A DNA stretch of 64,000 bases from Dyella psychrodurans (GCF_003363265.1 NZ_QRBF01000003.1:235045-299044); one strand, 5' to 3'; shown: positions 26,275-34,139, counted from the stretch's first letter. A program made the numbers and translations. Notes: a model not told the origin generated them from the sequence alone.

Positions 26275-27207
26275 CTACGACACCGCGACAACCGTCGATG
26301 GGAGCATTCGCTGGGCCCATCCGAGAGTCAGAACCTGATAGCCGTTGGAAAAGCTTTCGATCACAAATTCCCAGACGCACCCGCTCGCATCGGCAAAGGC
26401 ATGAGTGCATTGAAGAACAGGCCCAGTCTTCCTATAGGCGACTTGCTTCTCTAGGACTGGATAAATGTCCGCGGGGGCTAGGTCGCCAAACTGAATGCGA
26501 AATGCCGCCGATCTAATAAAGTAGCGCCAAGGGTCCGGACCATCGTGATCGCCGATGGCTGGATGCTTTGGATGAATGCTAATCAGTCCAAAAACCGGTA
26601 GGGCGGGATCTCGGTCTTCGACGGTTCGCCAAAAGGTCGAAAGAATGGAATTGTCGTAGCGCTTGGCAAGACGTCTGATTGAATCAAAACTTAAATTCAA
26701 ATCGCGTGCATCATTGAAAAATTGGTCCTGCAAGAACAGGAGTCTCCCGGCACCATAGTTGGCTTCGGCCTCCAACGTGGCATGGCAGCCGGGATCAAGC
26801 GTCTGAGTGTTGTCCCCCAACAAATAGTGCTTATGCCATGGGGTGACACTATGAGAGATTTCGTGTGCCTCAATCCAACGATGTTTGCGGTCCGGAAGAT
26901 TGGCATCCACAAAGATTCGCGAGTCTTGAGGCACCCAAAACGCACACAGTCGTGACTTAGCCAACGCACTCAGCAAATGCTTTCCTGCATCGGGCAGAGT
27001 CTTCCGCGTCAAAATTTGGAACTTGTGGGTCAGCTCACCTATAAGGCTCACATCCGAACTGCTGTAATAGCGAAGATCCAACCTTAAGAGTGATCGAACA
27101 TCTTCTAGACGCAGCGGCGGCTCCGGTCTTCCTAGATCCGAGAGAATGCGATCGACCTGGTCTCGAATTCGGCGCTTCTGAATATCACCGACCAGGACGT
27201 CAATCAC
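26275..27207 (-). CDS. ImmA/IrrE-family metallopeptidase
   Basis: 310 residues from a GTG that overlaps the stop of the XRE gene (GTGA). The zinc motif HEISH is at 115-119, with a glutamate third ligand in LEAEANYGAGRLLF (E146 or E148). This family cleaves paired XRE repressors (ImmA/ImmR, IrrE/DdrO) in mobile elements and in stress responses. The XRE gene just upstream is the natural substrate. The C-terminal third is not recognised and may sense a signal. Confidence 0.8.
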   Translation of the reverse strand: MIDVLVGDIQKRRIRDQVDRILSDLGRPEPPLRLEDVRSLLRLDLRYYSSSDVSLIGELTHKFQILTRKTLPDAGKHLLSALAKSRLCAFWVPQDSRIFVDANLPDRKHRWIEAHEISHSVTPWHKHYLLGDNTQTLDPGCHATLEAEANYGAGRLLFLQDQFFNDARDLNLSFDSIRRLAKRYDNSILSTFWRTVEDRDPALPVFGLISIHPKHPAIGDHDGPDPWRYFIRSAAFRIQFGDLAPADIYPVLEKQVAYRKTGPVLQCTHAFADASGCVWEFVIESFSNGYQVLTLGWAQRMLPSTVVAVS

Positions 27208-27719
27208 GGATGTACCTTAGCCGTGTCGCGCAGCGTTGCCACAAATGCGTTGAGCGCGTCAGTTTCTTCGTGCGTCATGGTTGACAGATCTTCAGAGTGC
27301 GCAGCGTACCGCACCGCTTTATTATAAAAAACTCTATCAACAGCATGGGTTTGCCCAGCCATTTGGGAAAGATTCGCGAGCGGAAGGTTAAAGAACTCAG
27401 AGAGCTGATAGATAAAATAAGCAGTAGCAGTAAAACTTGGATCACGCTCTACATTTCTAAGTTCTTCTTCATCTACATCGGCTTGCTCGGCAAGATCGGT
27501 TATCGATAAACCTCCTTGTCTTCGTAGTTGACTTACGAAGACTCCTAACGCAAGACGCATTTGTCTTACTACGCGATCGTTCGCGGGGGCGCTCTCCGAC
27601 GTCAATAGTTCATCAGTACTTGGATGCATTAAGCCAAGACGCGAATCAACTTCAGCGTCATCACCATGGCTTTCGGAGACCTTTTTGCGCATCCATTCAT
27701 TGGAAAAGTGCAGTTTCAT
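27204..27719 (-). CDS. XRE-family regulator, partner of the ImmA/IrrE protease
   Basis: 171 residues from the ATG at 27719; an ATG at 27737 is also possible. The helix-turn-helix is LRRQGGLSITDLAEQADVDEEELRNVERD, followed by a helical C-terminus. Coupled by a GTGA overlap to the metallopeptidase, it forms the repressor half of an ImmR/ImmA-like pair. It probably controls genes in the cargo, perhaps the conjugation operon. Targets are not shown. Confidence 0.75.
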   Translation of the reverse strand: MKLHFSNEWMRKKVSESHGDDAEVDSRLGLMHPSTDELLTSESAPANDRVVRQMRLALGVFVSQLRRQGGLSITDLAEQADVDEEELRNVERDPSFTATAYFIYQLSEFFNLPLANLSQMAGQTHAVDRVFYNKAVRYAAHSEDLSTMTHEETDALNAFVATLRDTAKVHP

Positions 27720-27729
27720 AGGAGTTCTC

Positions 27730-28377
27730 TCAGCCATTCTCAAGAAATTCTTTCGCTTGTTCCTCTGTTGCCTCGAAATAAATCATGTCCTTCTCAGGAT
27801 CCATGCCGAGATTCGTAAAGTTGGTTTTTTGTTCATACCAACTTACTGATTGCGGAAGTGAATGCAGTCCAAGCCGCCCCTTCAATTCGGATTCAATGCT
27901 AAGGCTAATGGCAGTACCGAGAAGAATTTGGCCAACACCTCCGTAAATTGGTGTCGGAGTGAGCTGGCTCCGATTCCAAGGCGCTGAAGCCAGCATTTCC
28001 ACATAGACCATGTCGAGGCCTCTTTGATCCTTGTGGCGAGCAAATTCGGACAAGTTGAGGAGCATCATGCCCTGCGTTTTGCCGTCACACTCAATTGCAA
28101 ATGATTCGAGCGACATGTCGGCATTTGCTTTTCGCCCCTTCTCTGTCCACGCCCAGTGCGCGTCCTGCGCGTTGACCTTGCCAGATTCGAGCCAGGTCGA
28201 GAAGGATGCTTTTGCTTGAACAAGCGTCGGCCTCCATAGCCGCTCGTAATCGTCGAAATTTTTCTGATCCAGTCCGCGAAACAATTGTGCTTCCACAACA
28301 TTCCCTGTGCTGCGTTCTGACAGCAACACGGTTGCGACGAATTCCTTCGTCCAAGAGCCCGCGACCGAATCTCTCAT
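27730..28377 (-). CDS. GNAT-like acetyltransferase
   Basis: 215 residues. The C-terminal segment GVGQILLGTAISLSIESELKGRLGLHSLPQSVSWYEQKTNFTNLG resembles the acetyl-CoA pyrophosphate loop and the final strand of GNAT enzymes; the N-terminal part is less clear. The start overlaps the stop of an RHH gene (ATGA), an order seen in GNAT/RHH toxin-antitoxin pairs. It could instead be a modifying enzyme for the defence operon. Family call is by pattern only. Confidence 0.5.
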   Translation of the reverse strand: MRDSVAGSWTKEFVATVLLSERSTGNVVEAQLFRGLDQKNFDDYERLWRPTLVQAKASFSTWLESGKVNAQDAHWAWTEKGRKANADMSLESFAIECDGKTQGMMLLNLSEFARHKDQRGLDMVYVEMLASAPWNRSQLTPTPIYGGVGQILLGTAISLSIESELKGRLGLHSLPQSVSWYEQKTNFTNLGMDPEKDMIYFEATEEQAKEFLENG

Positions 28378-28583
28378 AGCACCATCAACTCCGTCTTTTC
28401 TTTTGTACTCGGACGCTCGACGAAGACCTTGTCGCCGCTGTCCAACCTCTCAGTAACGGACTGATACAGCCGCAGTGCCTGGCGCACGAGGGCCGTCTTA
28501 GTCATACCCCGCGACTCGGCGAGCTGGTCCAGAACCAGCATTTCCTTGTCGCTGAGCACCAATGTCATTTGCTTGCGATCCAT
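28374..28583 (-). CDS. Ribbon-helix-helix (CopG-like) DNA-binding protein
   Basis: 69 residues from the ATG at 28583 (AGAGG upstream). The start MTLVLSDKEMLVLDQLAESRGMTKTALVRQALRLY gives the beta strand and two helices of the RHH fold. It leads the leftward operon and faces the Ubl gene across a 136-bp region with inverted GGCC-containing repeats, so it probably regulates both directions. Confidence 0.75.
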   Translation of the reverse strand: MDRKQMTLVLSDKEMLVLDQLAESRGMTKTALVRQALRLYQSVTERLDSGDKVFVERPSTKEKTELMVL

Positions 28584-28639
28584 GGAGCAGCCTCTTAATG
28601 CTTCGGTCGTGACAATACTCTTTATAGGCCAGAAATACA

Positions 28640-28719
28640 AGTAATAATGGCCTTTAAATGGCCGCTTGACATGTATTAACTGGCCATTTAATCTGTATAC
28701 GTCATAGTGAGGTATCTCC
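28640..28719. promoter_or_regulatory. Divergent operator/promoter of the Ubl and RHH operons
   Basis: The inverted repeat TGGCCTTTAAATGGCC spans 28648-28663, and a further TGGCCATTTAA lies at 28681. TTGACA at 28666-28671 is followed by TTTAAT at 28687 (15-bp gap) or TAATCT at 28689 (17-bp gap), pointing to the Ubl gene. The -35 lies between the GGCC half-sites, so an RHH repressor bound here would block the conjugation operon. Confidence 0.5.
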
Positions 28720-29280
28720 ATGAACACCGAAAACACTCATCATCACGAAGGCGGCCCCAGCCATAACGGGCAGGTCGAAGTCGCCATTCGCTCCCCCAAA
28801 GGCTCCTTCCCGGCGGAGGGCTTCAATGCCGTGCCTAAGGATCAGCGGATCAAGGACGAGCTGGATCGGGCAAAGCGCGCGCTTGGTATAGAAGACGCCT
28901 CGCACTGGGTCATCCGAGTCGCCGAGCCTGGGGGTGGCAGCCGCCCCGTCGACCCGGACGACACCTACGAGGGCAACGCGCTGCGCGGTCAGGTCACGCT
29001 GGAATGGCACCCTCGAAATGACGTTGAGGTGTCGATCTCCACGACTGCAGGCTTCTTTCCCGCTGAGGGCTTCAACACTGTGCCTCTCGATCAAAAAGTC
29101 GAGGAAGAGCTCCACAAAGCTCAGCTGGTGCTAAAGATCAAGGACACGAGCAACTGGCGCGTTAGCGTCGTCGGGCCAGGTGGAAAGCGTCCTATCGTGG
29201 CGTCGAGAACTTATCGCGAAAATGGTCTGTTCGGGAGGGTGGAGATTGATTGGGGTCCGGGTGAAGGTGGTGGTGGCTAA
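28720..29280 (+). CDS. Tandem ubiquitin-like protein (BilA-like)
   Basis: 186 residues made of two similar beta-grasp-like repeats. Repeat 1 (about 18-97) and repeat 2 (about 101-180) share FPAEGFN-VP-DQ, the EL--A---L helix, W-V-V--PGG and the closing V-L/I-W strand. The protein ends in four glycines, ready for activation without processing. This two-domain layout is that of ISG15 and of BilA in bacterial antiphage conjugation systems. Start has GAGG at good distance. Its stop overlaps the E2 start (TAATG). Confidence 0.8.
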   Translation: MNTENTHHHEGGPSHNGQVEVAIRSPKGSFPAEGFNAVPKDQRIKDELDRAKRALGIEDASHWVIRVAEPGGGSRPVDPDDTYEGNALRGQVTLEWHPRNDVEVSISTTAGFFPAEGFNTVPLDQKVEEELHKAQLVLKIKDTSNWRVSVVGPGGKRPIVASRTYRENGLFGRVEIDWGPGEGGGG

Positions 29281-29711
29281 TGCATCCGGCGGCCGTCAAA
29301 GAGTTCTTCGATCGTGACGTTTCGAATCTAACCCCTGCATTGGCAACACGTAGGGGGTGGACGATTCATTTACTAGAGTTTCCGACGATCGACTGCTCGT
29401 TCCATGCAAATGGCCGTACGCCATTGCGTATTCAGATGGCATGCAACAACTGGAACGAGACACCACCTTCGGTAACGCTGCACACGTTCGATGGTTCATT
29501 AGTCACTGCGGCGCCAACTAACCCTACCGGGATCTTTCATCCATCTCCACATCCTACGACGCAACGCTTCTTCGTTTGCATGCGGGGAACGCTCGAATAC
29601 CACACTCATCCGAGCCACCTGAACGATCCCTGGGAAGCCATCCGTTCCAATTACACACTCGGCGACATACTGACGCAGATCTGGCACGGGTGGGAAAAGG
29701 GAGCGGGTTGA
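29280..29711 (+). CDS. E2-like ubiquitin-conjugating protein (BilB-like)
   Basis: 143 residues. The core GIFHPSPHPTTQRFFVCMRG matches the E2 pattern in which an HP motif precedes the active-site cysteine, here C100. The tail DPWEAIRSNYTLGDILTQIWHGW corresponds to the E2 helix after the active site. It would accept the Ubl from the E1 and pass it to a target. It is joined to its neighbours by a 1-bp overlap upstream and zero spacing downstream. Strong sequence divergence from eukaryotic E2 is normal for this group. Confidence 0.75.
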   Translation: MHPAAVKEFFDRDVSNLTPALATRRGWTIHLLEFPTIDCSFHANGRTPLRIQMACNNWNETPPSVTLHTFDGSLVTAAPTNPTGIFHPSPHPTTQRFFVCMRGTLEYHTHPSHLNDPWEAIRSNYTLGDILTQIWHGWEKGAG

Positions 29712-30176
29712 ATGATCGTCCTATGTAACGTCAATGCGATAGACACGACACTTGCTCACCTCCGCGAAGCCGGCTCACGCAACTGCGAGGGCATCGTCCT
29801 TTGGCTCGGACGACGAACTCCCAGCGCAATCCATGTCGAAGCTGTTTATCGACCCGCCCACGTTGCACGCGAAGATATGTTCCACATTCCGCCGGCCAGC
29901 ATGACTGCTTTGCAAGCCGAGCTACGGCAAAGACGCCTGATGGTTGCAGCCCAAGTCCACTCCCATCCCTTGGAAGCATTTCACTCAAGAGCAGACGATC
30001 AATGGGCGATCATTCGACATGAAGGCGCCCTTTCACTCGTGATCCCCTATTTTGCAAGCCAAACGACGACTGGGACGTTTTTAAAGGATGCAAAGGTCTA
30101 CCAATTCTCGGCCAATGCCAAATGGACCGAAGTGCCAAGTAAAGAGGTATCCAGTTCATGGCTTCAAATAAAGTAA
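29712..30176 (+). CDS. JAB/JAMM deubiquitinase-like metalloprotease (BilD-like)
   Basis: 154 residues. The full JAMM motif is present: E26 (CEGIVLW), then VHSHPLEAFHSRADD with H83, H85, S92 and D95. Such enzymes cleave Ubl precursors or remove Ubl from conjugates with a zinc-bound water. Because the Ubl here already ends in glycine, deconjugation is the more likely job. Its last 19 bp overlap the E1 gene. Confidence 0.85.
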   Translation: MIVLCNVNAIDTTLAHLREAGSRNCEGIVLWLGRRTPSAIHVEAVYRPAHVAREDMFHIPPASMTALQAELRQRRLMVAAQVHSHPLEAFHSRADDQWAIIRHEGALSLVIPYFASQTTTGTFLKDAKVYQFSANAKWTEVPSKEVSSSWLQIK

Positions 30177-31570
30177 CTACGGAATCGCATAACGAGAACG
30201 CCATCACTCTGGCTGCGGCCCTTGGCTTGAGCCAAGAGCAAGCCTCTAAATTACTCAACTTGACCGTTTTAGTGACGGCTCACGAAGGTGATCCAATTGG
30301 GCTGCAATTTGCTCAAGAGGTCTCTGACCTATTGGTCAGAACCGTTGACACTGTCGCCTCGACCTATGTCGAGCACACAAATGTTGAAATTGTCATTGGC
30401 GTTGCCAAACCAAGAACGAATGCAACCGCGATTTATGTCAGTCTAGATGAACAGAGAGCTGTCATAAGCAGCCACCCATGCGCAACTTCCGCCAGTCAAT
30501 ACGCACCTAAGATCTTCCACCTTATCGCAGCGTGCTACACGTCGGCAATGTCGCTCTATTTTGCCACAGGAAGCCAGCTTCCCTCGGGCATACAAGATCC
30601 GTTGAAGATCATATTCGCTGATTTCGGAATCGATCCAGCCAGTGTTGAACAACCAGTCGACATCGGCCATGCCTACCTTGCCGGCGCGGGCGCCATCGGT
30701 AACGGTCTATTGTGGGCAGCTCGTCATCTTAATTTTTACGGTCAGTTAGAAATTGTCGATGACGACGATGTGTCGTCTGGCAATCTCAACCGACAGGTGT
30801 GGTTTGATACCGACGATATCGGGCAGCCAAAGGCCGCGCGCTTGGTTAAGCGCGCTCAAAATGCCTTCCCAAATCTTAAACTTGTTCCGAGGCAGCAGCG
30901 GCTACAGGATTTGCAAGAGCACAATCATGACGCATGGCTGGCTCGGTTAATCGTTGCCGTGGATAGTCGGCGTGCAAGACGAAGTTTGCAGAGAGAGATT
31001 CCTGGCGAAGTATTCGACGCTTCAACGACAGATATAAGAGAAGTCGTCGTCCATTACCACAAGCAACCTAATCTTTATGCCTGTCTGAGCTGCATTTACG
31101 AGCAGGATGAAGAAGAAACTACGCGGGAAAGGCACATCGCGGATCATCTTGGCGTCTCAATCGAAGAAGTAAAAACAGAACGAATTTCCGATGCATCTGC
31201 TGAGGCAATCGTCAGGCGATTCCCAAAGCTTTCAGGGGCCGCGATAGCGGGAACTGCTTACGATTCTTTGTTCAAAACACTTTGCGCGGAGGGCGAACTT
31301 AAGGACGTCTCAGATAACCGCGTCGTAGCACCTTTCTCATTTGTCTCGGTATTGGCTGGCTCCCTTTTGGCTCTTGAGCTAGTTCGTCGGCTAGGTCATG
31401 GTCACCGTGATACTGGCTTTAATTATTGGCGATTGAGCCCGTGGCACGAGCCTTTGCCACGTCGACGCGCACTCCGTCCTAAACAGTCAAATTGTGAGTT
31501 TTGCGATGAACCGATACTCGTCAAACTTGCCACGCGATTTTGGGAGAACAAAGAGACGAGCCGCGCTTAA
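30158..31570 (+). CDS. E1-like Ubl-activating enzyme, ThiF/MoeB fold (BilC-like)
   Basis: 470 residues. An N-terminal domain of about 165 residues is not recognised. The ThiF adenylation domain then has the ATP loop LAGAGAIGNG (174-183), IVDDDDV, NLNRQ (209-213) and AVDS (267-270). CLSC (309-312) and CEFC near the C-terminus probably bind one zinc. The catalytic cysteine is not obvious from sequence. It would adenylate the C-terminal glycine of the Ubl and hand it to the E2. AAAGAGG precedes the start. Confidence 0.85.
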   Translation: MASNKVTTESHNENAITLAAALGLSQEQASKLLNLTVLVTAHEGDPIGLQFAQEVSDLLVRTVDTVASTYVEHTNVEIVIGVAKPRTNATAIYVSLDEQRAVISSHPCATSASQYAPKIFHLIAACYTSAMSLYFATGSQLPSGIQDPLKIIFADFGIDPASVEQPVDIGHAYLAGAGAIGNGLLWAARHLNFYGQLEIVDDDDVSSGNLNRQVWFDTDDIGQPKAARLVKRAQNAFPNLKLVPRQQRLQDLQEHNHDAWLARLIVAVDSRRARRSLQREIPGEVFDASTTDIREVVVHYHKQPNLYACLSCIYEQDEEETTRERHIADHLGVSIEEVKTERISDASAEAIVRRFPKLSGAAIAGTAYDSLFKTLCAEGELKDVSDNRVVAPFSFVSVLAGSLLALELVRRLGHGHRDTGFNYWRLSPWHEPLPRRRALRPKQSNCEFCDEPILVKLATRFWENKETSRA

Positions 31571-31701
31571 CGCTCATTCCTACGAGGCACTGAGCGCTGA
31601 CAGCGCCGTATAGCGCTCAGTGGAAAGGGCTGAGACCTTCTTTACAGCGAGAACATAACGCATGGTATCGCACCGTTTCGTCGCCCTTGTAAGGATGGGC
31701 T
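31571..31701. promoter_or_regulatory. Gap after the conjugation operon
   Basis: 131 bp with an imperfect stem (GAGCGCTGACAGCGCCGTATAGCGCTC, in part palindromic AGCGCTgacAGCGC) about 20 bp past the E1 stop. It may end the operon transcript. No clear promoter for the next gene is seen. Confidence 0.35.
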
Positions 31702-32385
31702 ATGTTTAAACTTTCAAGTGATAATCCGATAGACGTGAAGTCTTTATGGGACGTCACCAAGGTCTTTGCGGTCTACGGTGCGTTTCTCACAATATGGATT
31801 ATTGTGAAAGCGCGGCTGTTTCAGATTGGTGAAGTTGACGCAGCCGGCAACCTCTTGAATGAGCCAATAGCGACTGTATCGTGTGGTGTGCTTTTGATTA
31901 TTGGACTCGTCGGAGTGATGGCTGCGTACGTGCTTTGTCCGTCTGGCACGCGGCTACGTGATGTTTGGCTTGTTCGCAAATGGGCGGTGCCGACCCTCAA
32001 TGCTGGGCTGTCAGCAGGGGCAATAATGATCGGATTTCTTGCCGGATCGGGACTCGCCCTTTTGCTCCTGTCGCATATCGGGATCGCAGGACATGCAGAT
32101 GGACTCTATGCGATTGGGCTTTTGAAGAGCGCTCTGCTTGTGTTGATGCTTGTGGCAGGTATTTCCTTGCAATCACGGAATCTTTTTGTTGAGTCCCTGC
32201 AAGAGCGAAAATTTATGCTCCTTCTCGTATTTGCCTATTGCGCCTTTGTGTTGGGATCTCTTTGGTATCTAGCCAGAGATGCCTTTTCGCATGCATTCGT
32301 CGGCCTGCTAACTGCCTGCTTACTTGTCGCGGCGGCGTTTGTATACAGATGGGCAAAGGGAAAGAAGCTTGATTGGCTCGGCTAA
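31702..32385 (+). CDS. Hypothetical polytopic membrane protein
   Basis: 227 residues with about six hydrophobic segments (for example VFAVYGAFLTIWIIVK, TVSCGVLLIIGLVGVMAAYVL, LLVFAYCAFVLGSLWYL, GLLTACLLVAAAFVY) and a short basic tail. No known family. It follows the Ubl operon on the same strand after 131 bp and could be a separate cargo gene or an effector of the same island. Confidence 0.6.
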   Translation: MFKLSSDNPIDVKSLWDVTKVFAVYGAFLTIWIIVKARLFQIGEVDAAGNLLNEPIATVSCGVLLIIGLVGVMAAYVLCPSGTRLRDVWLVRKWAVPTLNAGLSAGAIMIGFLAGSGLALLLLSHIGIAGHADGLYAIGLLKSALLVLMLVAGISLQSRNLFVESLQERKFMLLLVFAYCAFVLGSLWYLARDAFSHAFVGLLTACLLVAAAFVYRWAKGKKLDWLG

Positions 32386-32512
32386 CCGCACATAGGAATG
32401 GAGCCAGGGGCACTTGAGCAAGTAGCGCTTAAGCTCTCCTTTCGGTTCAGACGGCGACGTGTTGCTAACCAGATTAAATAATCTTCATCCACAACAACAA
32501 AGGCATTTCGGA

Positions 32513-33499
32513 ATGGATTGGGACTGGTTTTTTAGCTCGATCGCGCAGTCAGCCGCCGCGATCGTGGGTATCTTCGGTGCTTTCATCATCACGAAGGTTC
32601 TATCCAATCAAGCGCAATTCGGTGAAAGGTCTGTCCGCATCCGAACTCTAAAGATCACCGCCTCTAAGCTGGTGGATAGCGCAAACAATCTCGCGTTCGC
32701 GTGGTACATACGGCTAAATAGGGAGTATCAACTGGAGAAGGCAGAAGATCTCTTGGAGGAGAATGACAATCTGGATCCTGACCAGCTTTATGCAAAGCTC
32801 AGATTCCCGTCCTTCCTCGCGCGCGAAGATGCCATTCAAGATCTTCAAGCCATCAAAGCTCGTCGTGCTCGCGAAGTGGAGGAGGAACGGCAGCGTCTGG
32901 AGGAAGAACTCAAACAGCTCGCGGAACTACAAAAAACGAGTAGGCTATTTGGGCTGAATAATCTCATGGGGCTTGGCGCAGGCACGCCCGGCTTAATTGG
33001 GCGACCAAAGGCTATAGTTCCCCGGTTGTTATCTCACCCTCACGAGGAACTCGCGAAGGAGCGCGACGCGATCGATGCGCTGGAAGTGGAGGTTCGCCAT
33101 CACATGAGAACTATCTCAGACTTTTTGATGACGATATCCTCAAATCCGGAATCGTCGGTGGCGATAACGTGGGCCTTGGTCATGGTCGCTGCACTGTTCC
33201 TCGTTGGCGTGATTTATCCCTTAAGCTTCTTGCCAACTCCTACCTCGTGGACTCCAGCGTTGGAACTACATGGGTTCTGGACCCGCTTGTTCTCATTGAG
33301 AGGCGTACTACTAACGATCGTTTCGTCTATCTTCCTCGCTGCGCTAACCATGTTTGCAGTCATGAATCGCCGCTTGCGGTATCCGCAAGAGGAAGTCCAG
33401 TCGTTGGATAAGTTCACGCGCATCGGAACATATTCGGCGTACTATGCGATCGCCGAGGAGAACGAAAAGATCGCACGCGGGAAAGGCCAGAACGTATGA
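32513..33499 (+). CDS. Hypothetical membrane protein with central coiled coil
   Basis: 328 residues from the ATG at 32513 (AAAGG upstream); a GTG at 32459 is possible. One N-terminal segment (SIAQSAAAIVGIFGAFIITKVL) is followed by a charged coiled-coil stretch (AIKARRAREVEEERQRLEEELKQLAELQK) and two C-terminal helices (ITWALVMVAALFLVGVIYPL and VLLTIVSSIFLAALTMFAV). No family known to me. It lies near the right transposon end and may act with the previous membrane protein. Confidence 0.6.
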   Translation: MDWDWFFSSIAQSAAAIVGIFGAFIITKVLSNQAQFGERSVRIRTLKITASKLVDSANNLAFAWYIRLNREYQLEKAEDLLEENDNLDPDQLYAKLRFPSFLAREDAIQDLQAIKARRAREVEEERQRLEEELKQLAELQKTSRLFGLNNLMGLGAGTPGLIGRPKAIVPRLLSHPHEELAKERDAIDALEVEVRHHMRTISDFLMTISSNPESSVAITWALVMVAALFLVGVIYPLSFLPTPTSWTPALELHGFWTRLFSLRGVLLTIVSSIFLAALTMFAVMNRRLRYPQEEVQSLDKFTRIGTYSAYYAIAEENEKIARGKGQNV

Positions 33500-34038
33500 C
33501 TACTTGCCCCGCCAATGTGTTGACATAACTCACGAGGTCACTCTGGATGATGTCAACTGGACTAGCACCGATCCAGAGCTTGCTCATAAAGATCTTCCTG
33601 AGAGAGCCTATCGAGGCTCCTCATTTTGGTTGGCACCTGTGAGTCTCCGGCTGACAGTCTTCGGAAAGCGATCTCCAACCTTGCGGACGGCGGCGTGGAA
33701 TATTCAGTACGAGGTTGCGCCACTGGCGCCGCACCTGTATCTGGCCAAGACCCAGCCTGCCGCCATGCAGTAAGAGCCAAAGCGTGGCATCTGCGCTGAC
33801 GCGGCCACCAACTCCTCAACCACGGCCTGATCCTTGGCCAGCGGCTTCAGGACTACCGTGCCTCGCCGCTAATTGGTGCGCGAAAGGATGAACCGGGCGA
33901 TAGCGCGACCGAAGCCCAGGGTTCTACGCACAAAGAGTGCCCAACGCCAGACAGTAGGATGCCCTCGAATCGGACGCCGGCTCTAAAGACGGAAATTTGG
34001 CCGTGTTTGGCTCAGTGCGACTTTCCGGCCATTGATGT
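33500..34038. other. Right-end interior without a convincing gene
   Basis: About 540 bp between the last cargo gene and the right-end repeats. Short open frames on both strands lack ribosome sites. A minus-strand stretch near 33780-33900 reads like broken transposase-type protein (KPLAKDQAVVEELVAASAQMPRFG) with stops, so it is probably a remnant. Confidence 0.4.
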
Positions 34039-34086
34039 GGACAAGTTATGCTTTAACAGCGCGGACAACTTATGCTTAAACGAACA
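34039..34086. repeat. Right transposon end with TnsB-type repeats
   Basis: Two inverted copies of the left-end repeat: GGACAAGTTATGCTTTAA at 34039-34056 and CGGACAACTTATGCTTAAAC at 34062-34081, finishing in GAACA. The outer 25 bp mirror 15553-15577 with one mismatch. Confidence 0.85.
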
Positions 34087-34091
34087 TTTGT
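34087..34091. repeat. Target-site duplication, right copy (TTTGT)
   Basis: Identical to 15548-15552. Joining the two flanks recreates AGCGCA-GTA-TTTGT-TGCGCT, a small stem-loop behind the tRNA. Confidence 0.85.
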
Positions 34092-34096
34092 TGCGC

Positions 34097-34139
34097 TTTG
34101 AATCAATGGTTGACCGCTTTGGCCAACCATTGATTCAAA
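34097..34139. repeat. 16-bp perfect inverted repeat just outside the transposon
   Basis: TTTGAATCAATGGTTG (34097-34112) and its exact complement CAACCATTGATTCAAA (34124-34139) surround an 11-base loop. It lies 11 bp past the right end, in what was the DNA downstream of the tRNA. It could be a terminator without a strong T-run or a binding site. Confidence 0.6.

Larger units (their letters stand above)
15553..34086. mobile_element. Tn7-like transposon with fused TnsAB, carrying a Bil-like conjugation operon
   Basis: 18,534 bp. The ends are 25-bp inverted repeats starting TGTTCGTT and ending AACGAACA, with one mismatch, and the flanking 5 bp TTTGT is duplicated (15548-15552 and 34087-34091). 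Each end carries two copies of an AAAGCATAA(G)TTGTCC-type repeat, the expected TnsB sites. Inside are tnsAB, tnsC and tniQ, all leftward, with cargo on both sides. The tRNA-side end lies 23 bp beyond the tRNA-Ile CCA. No CRISPR array, Cas gene, TnsE or resolvase was seen. The transposition genes look intact, so the element may be active. Confidence 0.9.

Noticed and set aside
33562..33819. 85-residue minus-strand ORF and the plus-strand ORF 33444-33773
   Set aside because: No ribosome sites. The nearby transposase-like words are broken by stops, so at most a remnant.
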